A DNA stretch of 53,259 nucleotides from Gammaproteobacteria bacterium 54_18_T64 (GTDB lineage Bacteria; Pseudomonadota; Gammaproteobacteria; Pseudomonadales; Porticoccaceae): positions 1 to 53,259 of the forward strand of contig MAAU01000018.1 of NCBI GenBank assembly GCA_002162825.1, read 5' to 3'. The stretch's first letter is position 1. Each line of letters begins with the position of its first letter. A program made the translations under genes and the position numbers. The notes beneath the pieces were generated by a model. It saw only the letters and a list, made by a program, of their open reading frames with translations. It ran no database searches and was not told where the DNA came from. This document shows positions 21,316 through 29,719 of the stretch, in pieces.

Positions 21316-22074
21316 CTACTGCTGCCACTGCTGGTAAAACTGCCGTGCGGTGCGACCACTTTTCGAGGCCCGGGTCATGGCAAACTGTTTCGCCGACAGG
21401 TGCAGGGCCGCCCTATCACCGCTAAAACCCGCAAACAGTTTATCGACGATGGCGAGGTATTGCGCCGTATTGTTGGGGTAGAAGGACAACCACAGGCCAA
21501 AGCGGTCGGCCAGCGACAGCTTCTCCTCCACCGTGTCGCCATAGTGCAGCTCGCCATCGATCAACTCCACACCCCTGTTATCACTCTTCTGCTCGGTAAT
21601 AATGTGGCGGCGGTTGGAGGTGGCACAAACCAATACATTTTCGGGTGGCAATTCAATTGAGCCCTCCAGCACACTCTTTAGGTGTTTATAGGCCGTTTCG
21701 CCCTCATCGAAGGACAGGTCGTCACAGAAGATAATAAAGCGCTGGGGTAAGTCGTGAAGTTCATCAACCACCTCACAAAGATTGGCGAGATCGTCCTTGT
21801 CGATTTCAATCACCCGCAGGCCCTGAGGGCCGTAGTGATTGAGCGCCGCCTTAATAAGCGAGGACTTACCGGTGCCCCGACTGCCCCACAGCAGCATATT
21901 ATTGGCGCTATCGCCGCGTAGGAAGCACTCGATATTATCCCTAAAAGCTCTGCTCTGGCGCTCTATGCCAAGTAGATCATCAAAGTCCACTTTGTCGAGC
22001 CGCCTCACGGCGCGCAAACGCGTGCTAGCCGATTGCCAAATAGCGGCCTGTGTCGAATGCCAGTCAATACTCAT
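21316..22074 (-). CDS. DUF815 family AAA-type ATPase
   Basis: Cytoplasmic P-loop ATPase of the DUF815 family, whose cellular role is not established. Walker A is GSRGTGKSS (about residues 64-72, preceded by NNMLLWG), and a Walker B-like strand FIIFCDDLSFDE follows (about 113-124). The sensor-1-like VLVCATSNRRHI and a C-terminal SGRTARQFYQQWQQ are typical of the family. It is 252 residues long, slightly short of most members. The start overlaps the stop of the upstream VanZ-like gene by four bases (ATGA), so the two are coupled. Confidence 0.88.
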   Translation of the reverse strand: MSIDWHSTQAAIWQSASTRLRAVRRLDKVDFDDLLGIERQSRAFRDNIECFLRGDSANNMLLWGSRGTGKSSLIKAALNHYGPQGLRVIEIDKDDLANLCEVVDELHDLPQRFIIFCDDLSFDEGETAYKHLKSVLEGSIELPPENVLVCATSNRRHIITEQKSDNRGVELIDGELHYGDTVEEKLSLADRFGLWLSFYPNNTAQYLAIVDKLFAGFSGDRAALHLSAKQFAMTRASKSGRTARQFYQQWQQ

Positions 22075-22481
22075 GATTGCTGTCTCTCATAGGCCGCTCG
22101 GTATTGGTGGATCAAGGCCAGGCGCCCGGCCACTAGGGATAACAATAGACACCCCAGCCCCAGCCCCGTGGCATTGGCCAGCATGTCGCCAAGCTCGGCG
22201 GAGCGATAGCCGGTGAGGGATTGCAGGCCTTCAATCAACAAACCGTAGGCCAGCAAACTGCCGTGCAGCGTCCAGCTCAACAGGGCTCCGGGGAAAGCCA
22301 GCCAGGCACTGATATAAAGCAGGGCGTAAGAGCTCAGATGAATGATTTTATCCGCCCCCCAAAACCACGGCCCAGCATCTGGGCCCGGTGCCTGTAGGCA
22401 GCCCCAGGCGACCGACAGCAATAGAAACACCAGCCCGACGCGGGCTATTTTATAAAGCGGCTTTTCAAATATGTGCTGCAC
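22071..22481 (-). CDS. VanZ-like small membrane protein
   Basis: Integral membrane protein of 136 residues with about four hydrophobic helices. It carries the VanZ-family signatures DKIIHLSSYALLY (about residues 44-56) and IEGLQSLTGYRSAELGDMLA (about 83-102). VanZ proteins are named for low-level teicoplanin resistance, but most chromosomal members have no proven role, so resistance should not be assumed. The gene is upstream of and overlaps the DUF815 ATPase gene. Its own start faces the acyl-CoA synthetase gene across a 245-bp divergent region. Confidence 0.86.
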   Translation of the reverse strand: MQHIFEKPLYKIARVGLVFLLLSVAWGCLQAPGPDAGPWFWGADKIIHLSSYALLYISAWLAFPGALLSWTLHGSLLAYGLLIEGLQSLTGYRSAELGDMLANATGLGLGCLLLSLVAGRLALIHQYRAAYERQQS

Positions 22482-22644
22482 TTGCTATTCTCTGCTTCAG
22501 GAAGGGTGGAGGACAAAGTATATAACGGCTTGCCTCACACAGAACAGCTCGAGCCAAACTCAGTTCGCTTTCAACAGACAATTGTAAAGCGCTTGTCATA
22601 CTTGCCAAGACGAGCGGCTCTTGTTAGCCTTGGCCGCCTTTTAG

Positions 22645-22660
22645 CTGACCGATCAGTCAG
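22645..22660. promoter_or_regulatory. TetR-family-type operator upstream of the acyl-CoA synthetase gene
   Basis: CTGACCGATCAGTCAG is a 16-base inverted repeat matching its reverse complement at 14 of 16 positions, with CTGAC/GTCAG arms and a GATC centre. This is the usual look of a TetR-family operator. It lies 67 bases before the synthetase start in the divergent VanZ/synthetase region. No regulator gene is in the window, so the cognate protein is unknown. Confidence 0.6.
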
Positions 22661-22726
22661 TTAAGCACAGTGCACCCATAGTTAAGTACTTATCATTACA
22701 TTAAAACTATAGAAAGAGAGGTTGTT

Positions 22727-24265
22727 ATGGATCAAGGTTTGGGATACTGGTTAACGAAGCGCGAAATGATTTCGGGCCAACGCCTGGCAGTGGTAGATCG
22801 CCACAAGCGCTTTACCTACAAAGAACTCAACCGCCGCTGCAACCGATTAGCCAATGCTCTGCGCGATAGCGGTGTACGCCCCGGTGACCGCGTTTGTTCA
22901 CTGCTGCAAAATGGCCACGAACAGCTGGAATTAATTTTCGCCGTTGCCAAGCTCGGTGCCATCTACCTGCCGATCAACTTCCGCCTCACCGTGCCAGAAA
23001 TCGAATATATCGTCGAAGATTCCGGCTCTAGCACTTTCTTCTATCACGATGAATTTGCCAATCTGGCCGAGGGCCTGGCCAAGGTCGTTAACTTTAATAA
23101 GACCGTCTACTGCGGTCGCAGCACCACCTGCGACGACGACGCCGAGTACGAGGCCTTTCTCGACGCCGCCTCGGAAGAAGAAATCAACGCCACCGTCAAC
23201 GCCGACGATGTCGCCCTGCTGATGTACACCTCTGGTACCACAGGTCGCCCCAAAGGCGCCATGCTGACCCACGCCAACCACATGGCCAACGTCCACCACA
23301 CCACCCAGCGCCTACCCATTCATGCCGACACCATCGCCCTTGGCGTTACCCCGATGTTTCATATCGGCGGCACCAGCGTTACCGTATTACCGACCCTTTA
23401 TCAGGGCGGCTGCGTGGTTACTTTGCCCGCCTTTGACCCCGTTGAAGTACTGGAGCTGACCGAGAAAGAGAAGCTCACCGGCCTCTTCTGCGTGCCCTCC
23501 ATGTGGCAAATGATTGTTGAAGAGCTGGAGAAGAAGGACTACGACCTCAGTTCTGTCGAGTTTCTAATGACCGGTGCCGCACCGACACCGATGAATATTC
23601 TCAAGTACTTCCAGGCCCGCAACCTGTCCATTTACGAAGGTTTCGGCATGACCGAAATGGCACCCCTGGTAGCCATTCTCGACAAGTGGGACTGCGAGCG
23701 CAAAAACGGTTCCGTCGGTTATCCCGCCTTTCACGTCGACATCCGCATCATCGACGACAACGGCAACAACTTGCCCGCCACGCAAGTGGGCGAAATCCTC
23801 TGCCGTGGCCCCAATATGCTCAAGGGTTACTGGAACAAGCCCGAAGCCACATCCGAGGCTCTGGCTGGCGGCTGGTACCACAGCGGTGATCTGGGCTATC
23901 TAGATGACGAAGGCTACCTCTACGTGGTCGATCGCAAGAAGGACATGATCATCAGCGGTGGCGAGAACGTCTACCCCGCCGAGCTCGAACAGGCCATCTA
24001 CCTCCACGAAGCTGTCGCCGAGGTTGCCGTTATCGGCATCCCCCACGAGAAGTGGCAGGAAGTACCGGCCGCCTGCATCGTTCTGAAAGAGGGTGCTAGC
24101 ATGACGGAAGACGAACTCATTGCCTTCTGTAATGAGCGGCTGGCGCGCTTCAAGGTACCGAAAACTGCCCACTTTATTGATGAGCTGCCAAAATCTGGCG
24201 CCGGTAAGATCCTCAAAACCGAACTGCGCAAAATGTTCGGGGGTATCACCGTCGCCGCCAAATAA
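22727..24265 (+). CDS. Long-chain fatty acid/acyl-CoA synthetase (AMP-forming)
   Basis: ANL-superfamily ligase that activates a carboxylic acid with ATP and joins it to coenzyme A. Motifs in order: YTSGTTGRPKGAMLTH (about residues 167-182, AMP/phosphate loop), YEGFGMTE (about 303-310), YHSGDLGYLDDEGYLYVVDR (about 384-403, with the hinge Asp/Arg region) and PKSGAGKILKTELR near the C-terminus with the catalytic Lys. The 512-residue length is normal. The ATG at 22727 has an AGAGAGG ribosome-binding site. The acid substrate cannot be read from sequence; long- or medium-chain fatty acid is most likely. A TetR-type operator lies upstream and a strong terminator directly downstream. Confidence 0.93.
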   Translation: MDQGLGYWLTKREMISGQRLAVVDRHKRFTYKELNRRCNRLANALRDSGVRPGDRVCSLLQNGHEQLELIFAVAKLGAIYLPINFRLTVPEIEYIVEDSGSSTFFYHDEFANLAEGLAKVVNFNKTVYCGRSTTCDDDAEYEAFLDAASEEEINATVNADDVALLMYTSGTTGRPKGAMLTHANHMANVHHTTQRLPIHADTIALGVTPMFHIGGTSVTVLPTLYQGGCVVTLPAFDPVEVLELTEKEKLTGLFCVPSMWQMIVEELEKKDYDLSSVEFLMTGAAPTPMNILKYFQARNLSIYEGFGMTEMAPLVAILDKWDCERKNGSVGYPAFHVDIRIIDDNGNNLPATQVGEILCRGPNMLKGYWNKPEATSEALAGGWYHSGDLGYLDDEGYLYVVDRKKDMIISGGENVYPAELEQAIYLHEAVAEVAVIGIPHEKWQEVPAACIVLKEGASMTEDELIAFCNERLARFKVPKTAHFIDELPKSGAGKILKTELRKMFGGITVAAK

Positions 24266-24280
24266 GCACTTACATTTATC

Positions 24281-24317
24281 GCTAAAAAAAACCCGCATTT
24301 TGCGGGTTTTTTTTAGC
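24281..24317. terminator. Rho-independent terminator after the acyl-CoA synthetase gene
   Basis: A perfect 17-bp inverted repeat (GCTAAAAAAAACCCGCA with its complement) and a three-base loop gives a GC core followed by eight T on the plus strand. The matching A-tract makes it potentially bidirectional. Confidence 0.92.
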
Positions 24318-24508
24318 CTCTAACCCCTCGACTCCCATCTAAAACAGTCCACAAATTTTCGAACAGGCTCCTTTTAGATGTGACCCAATTCACGACCAGC
24401 AAGGTGGTACTTGGAAAAAACCGAGAAACAAAGCTAGCTTATCCTCATGGCAATGACGCCATCGCGTGCCAAAATGGAGGCGCGTGCAACTGACAAGGAG
24501 AGCACGCA

Positions 24509-24739
24509 ATGCCTTTAGCAAGCTTAATTCGATCCTGGAAAACACTCGCACTTATAAGCACCACCCTTTATCTACCCTGCCTCGGCCTGACGATTTACCT
24601 TACTGCACAACAAAATGCCGCCATATTTTCTGTGCTAGCGATCCTCACATGGATCAGCTACATCATCCACATTATGCTCGTATCTTCAGCTACAACTGTA
24701 CGCTCACAGCACGACAGTGAAGACCCTGTGCTTTTTTGA
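24509..24739 (+). CDS. Small two-helix membrane protein, unknown
   Basis: A 76-residue frame with a good ribosome-binding site (AAGGAGA eight bases before the ATG) and two clear hydrophobic helices, about residues 12-31 (LALISTTLYLPCLGLTIYL) and 38-60 (AAIFSVLAILTWISYIIHIM). It ends in a short polar tail. I do not recognise a family. The hydrophobic pattern and the translation signal argue that it is real rather than a chance frame, but it has no conserved neighbour: it lies between the synthetase terminator and a decayed region. Confidence 0.6.
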   Translation: MPLASLIRSWKTLALISTTLYLPCLGLTIYLTAQQNAAIFSVLAILTWISYIIHIMLVSSATTVRSQHDSEDPVLF

Positions 24740-24763
24740 ACACAATTTCTAAGCAAAGAAAAC

Positions 24764-24792
24764 AAATCAGGGCTCAAGTAGGGCCCTGATTT
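24764..24792 (-). terminator. Terminator-like hairpin at the edge of the decayed region
   Basis: A perfect 10-bp stem (AAATCAGGGC / GCCCTGATTT) with a nine-base loop. On the minus strand it is followed by a T-rich run (TTTGTTTTCTTT), consistent with a terminator for the vanished minus-strand genes. On the plus strand it lies just after the small membrane protein gene and could stop that transcript too. Confidence 0.55.
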
Positions 24793-25249
24793 ATAGACAG
24801 GAGTTAAGACAAGCATCTCGACGCCGGATTGCGACGGACTCTCTAATACGCTGATACAGGTAGTACCAAAAAAAATTGGCCGATTGAAAACCGAGAATAC
24901 GCGGGACGAGCTCACGCTTCTTGAATCGACAAATACCAGGGTAGGTGTCACTTCTACCTCATAGTGCCCTGTGAGATATAGCGGAACATCCAGACCAGTA
25001 AATCGCTCACCACAGCCCAACTCCGCCAATCTTATTTCCGCAATAACACCTGTTTATCGTAGTCACCGCTGCGCAGCATCGGCTATTCCACCATCCGCCG
25101 AGAAATCATTGACAAGAGCACATCCACTGTAAAAAATACTGGTGCCGGCTGAGATGAATCAAATTGCAAGAAACTGGCAATAATTGACGGTCGTACAATG
25201 CAACAAATAGGCGCGAACAACGCCGACCCATAAAATTTCCGAGCCAGCC
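24791..25249 (-). pseudogene. Decayed minus-strand coding remnant, unidentified
   Basis: No open frame spans this stretch. Reading the minus strand with frame changes gives protein-like pieces such as ELGCGERFTGLDVPLYLTGH, VEVTPTLVFVDSR and FFWYYLYQRIRESVAIRRR, the last ending at a stop at 24791 just before the hairpin. I cannot assign a family. It is interpreted as the rotted 3' gene of a former minus-strand cluster. Low confidence that it was ever a single gene. Confidence 0.35.
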
Positions 25250-25855
25250 TTATTGCAGTGGGCCCATGCTTGGTAATCGCGACAGTAAATCTTCGGTCCA
25301 TTCATTGGCGTATATATCGCGAAAAAAATGATTCCCGCCATCAATATTCACAGACAAGATGTTTTTATTAGCCACGAATAGGCTCCGCTGCTGTGAATGT
25401 CTAGAAGTCAAAGGGTCGCCCGAACCCCAATAAGCAACAGTTGCAATAGCCGCCCTAGCTAACAAATGAAGTGTATTTGTTTCGGCTCTTGTAGAATAAT
25501 AATTTATAAAAGTAGTCTGACTTGCCGGTATTGCCCCACCTCTACGAGCAGGTAACTGAACTCTGCGCCAAAATCTTCTGCATAAACTATAGTGTCAACT
25601 GCCTTCTGCTAGGCCATTAGCGTAATCAACACCAAAGTAGATACTGAATCTTGCCGGTAGATCTGCTAATTAAGTGTCGATTCTGCGTCGCCTCGTAAAT
25701 GGGCAATTAACACCGACTGGGAATAGTCTTGTTCGCGCAGAAATAAATACCAGGCATAAACTACTTCCATGGCATCTGCCTGACCCTGAAGAATAGGCTA
25801 CCGGCAGCCAGAAAAGCACGCCAATGATCAACATCAAGGCTAAAAATTATGGTAG
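25250..25855 (-). pseudogene. Broken exported alpha/beta-hydrolase-like gene
   Basis: Minus-strand remnant with at least two frameshifts and in-frame stops. The 5' part gives a signal-like hydrophobic segment (FLALMLIIGVLFWLPVAYSS). A frame change then gives ADAMEVVYAWYLFLREQDYS, next DLPARFSIYFGVDYANGLAE, and finally a longer open piece ending at 25250 with VAYWGSGDPLTSR and LSVNIDGGNHFF. The last two resemble the acid-bearing loop (GDP) and catalytic-His loop (GGNHFF) of alpha/beta-hydrolases; the nucleophile elbow is not recognisable. The family assignment is tentative, but the broken state is clear because no single frame holds all pieces. Confidence 0.5.
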
Positions 25856-25868
25856 GGCTGGTATAACC

Positions 25869-26388
25869 TTAACCTGCCAACAGGTCTTGCAGTGTGACTG
25901 GCAATTCCATAGCAGGTGAACCCAGATGCCGTGCACAATAAGCACTCCAGTTTTTACCCGGCCCGCCCTGCTTCGGTATAGCAATAACCGGGTTTAAAGC
26001 CACCATTTTTTCAAAAGAAGCAATCCAGCCAGTACTATTCGTATCCGGAAAGACAGTGAGCAAACGCTGATGTAAGGCCATATCGCCGACAATAAAAATG
26101 TACTGCCATGACAACCACTCGGAAATATCGCTCGGTGAGTGGGCGGCACCAATGTTCATCACTTCGAGGTCAACATTCCCTGGCGAAATAGGCCGAGACT
26201 CTCGCTGCTGCCAAGCCCTCCTTAACATCATCAAGTTCGGTGTTCACCGCATAGACCCCGGCGGCACCTGCTGCCACAAGTTTGAATTCGCTGGCACTAA
26301 TTTCAGCCAAAATGGCGCGGGGCAGCGGAGCACCAGTACTACCTGGGGTCGGCGATGAAAAAACCAGCATGCGGGCGTGGCGGCCCAA
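25869..26388 (-). pseudogene. Broken metallo-beta-lactamase-fold hydrolase gene
   Basis: Two overlapping minus-strand frames together resemble an MBL-fold hydrolase with a large internal loss. The 5' piece (26388 down to 26170) gives FKLVAAGAAGVYAVNTELDD, the usual start of such enzymes. The 3' piece (to 25869) gives VMNIGAAHSPSDISEWL, YIFIVGDMALHQRLL and WIASFEKMVALNPVIAIP, corresponding to the second metal-ligand half. The HxHxDH metal-binding region between them is missing, and the later IPGHGGP motif has become IPKQGGP. A frameshift plus internal deletion therefore makes it non-functional. It is directly upstream of the broken hydrolase-like gene on the same strand. Confidence 0.7.
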
Positions 26389-26488
26389 CTATCTGTTTAT
26401 TATTGAAAGAAGTGACGACTCTCCCGTTCACCTCGCTAACGCGAGCCCAGGAATGAACCCGAGACAATAGCCTGCTTACAGCCGAATT

Positions 26489-27685
26489 TTAGTTCGCCAA
26501 AACCGCCGCAATCGATTGCGCCAGGTAATCAATATTCGATTGGCCAATGCCGGCAATGTTGACGCGACTGGAACCAACCATATAAATACTAAATTGCTCA
26601 CGCAAAAGATCAACCTGAGCGACACTGAGACCGAGGAAGGAAAACATACCGTGCTGTTTGGCAATAAATGAAAAGTCACGCTCGACACCCTCGGCACGGA
26701 GCTTATCAACTAACAGCACGCGCAATTGATTAATACGGCTACGCATGGCAGACAGCTCACTCTCCCAATCTTCGCGCAAGCCCGAATCAGAGAGAATTTC
26801 ACCGACAATGGCACCCCCGTGAGAGGGCGGCATGGAGTAATTACCACGCACCACATTATTAATATGGGTCAGCGCGGCATCGGCCTGAACTGGGTTGTCG
26901 CTCAATACCGACAAACTGCCCACGCGCTCGCGGTAGAGGCCGAAATTTTTTGAGCAGGAACTGGCCACCAACAATTCGGGCAAGTGCTGAGCCATGTAGC
27001 GCACGCCATAGGCATCCTCGTCGAGGCCACGACCAAAGCCCTGATAGGCGAGGTCGATAAAGGGCAAGAAGCCATTCTTCGCGGCCAGTTCGGTCAGCGC
27101 CCGCCACTGCTCTTCACTGAGATCGGCACCGCAGGGGTTGTGACAACAGCCGTGCAATAAAACAATATCACCGCGACCAACATTGGCCAGGGCCGACATC
27201 ATTTCATCAAATTTAATGCCATCGCTACCCGCCTCGTAGTAGGGATACTCGGCAAGCTTTAAACCGGCATTGCCCAGAAGGGGAAGGTGGTTCGCCCAGG
27301 TTGGGTCGCTAACCCAAACCGTGGCATTTTCGGAACAGCGCTTGAGGAATTCGGCGCCGACACGCAGGGCACCACAACCTCCGGGCGTCAGTACCGTACG
27401 CACCCGATCGGCCTGTAATGCCTCGTGCTGGGCGCCAAAAATCAGCTCGCGAATGCCGCTATTAAACTCTGCGGGACCAGCGGGGCCAATATAGGCCTTG
27501 CTGAATTCCTTCTGAAAACAGCGCTGCTCCGCCACCTTAACCGCCGTCATAATTGGCGTCACACCCGACTCATCTTTGTACACGCCGACTCCGAGGTCGA
27601 CCTTGCGGGGATTACTGTCTTGATTGGCCAGGGCGATTAGGCCAAGAATGGGATCTGGAGCAAGCGCGTTGAGCGATGAGAACAT
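26489..27685 (-). CDS. Aromatic/aspartate-type amino acid aminotransferase (class I PLP)
   Basis: PLP-dependent transaminase of the AspC/TyrB group, interconverting aspartate or aromatic amino acids with their keto acids. The 398-residue protein starts with the family signature LNALAPDPILGLIALANQD and KVDLGVGVYKDESGVTPIM. It has HGCCHNPCGADLSEEQW (about residues 186-202), DLAYQGFGRGLDED (about 220-233) and the PLP-lysine region SSCSKNFGLYRERVG (about 253-267, Lys in SKNFG). The C-terminal arginine motif for the substrate carboxylate (SSRVNIAGI, about 376-384) is present. HNPCG replaces HNPTG and the LHGCCHNP segment is also Cys-rich, as in AspC. It stands alone between the decayed region and murU. 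Confidence 0.93.
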   Translation of the reverse strand: MFSSLNALAPDPILGLIALANQDSNPRKVDLGVGVYKDESGVTPIMTAVKVAEQRCFQKEFSKAYIGPAGPAEFNSGIRELIFGAQHEALQADRVRTVLTPGGCGALRVGAEFLKRCSENATVWVSDPTWANHLPLLGNAGLKLAEYPYYEAGSDGIKFDEMMSALANVGRGDIVLLHGCCHNPCGADLSEEQWRALTELAAKNGFLPFIDLAYQGFGRGLDEDAYGVRYMAQHLPELLVASSCSKNFGLYRERVGSLSVLSDNPVQADAALTHINNVVRGNYSMPPSHGGAIVGEILSDSGLREDWESELSAMRSRINQLRVLLVDKLRAEGVERDFSFIAKQHGMFSFLGLSVAQVDLLREQFSIYMVGSSRVNIAGIGQSNIDYLAQSIAAVLAN

Positions 27686-27821
27686 AACAGCCTCAGGAAG
27701 TATTCATTAACAAACATGCGGCCAGCGACAGCCGGCTCGAAGCGCGCTATTGTAGCTATAAAGGGTATTGACTGAGAAGGCTTAAGTCGTCGCCATGCCA
27801 CATAAGTCGGCATTGGCAAAA

Positions 27822-29575
<1,754 letters not shown>

Positions 29576-29719
29576 AAATATCCAAGCTAAAGCGCAAGAA
29601 AGCAGTTATTTTAGCCTAAAGCCTCCCGTGGTACTCGCACCCTCGTTTACTTTAGGTAAAATGCCGGGCTACAGTTTTAAGTACTGACGAGCCCCCAAGG
29701 CCGCAACCGGATAACAAGA

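Noticed and set aside
26098-26470. Plus-strand open frames over the MBL remnant
   Set aside because: They lack family signals and ribosome-binding sites and are opposite to sequence with recognisable MBL-fold pieces on the minus strand.
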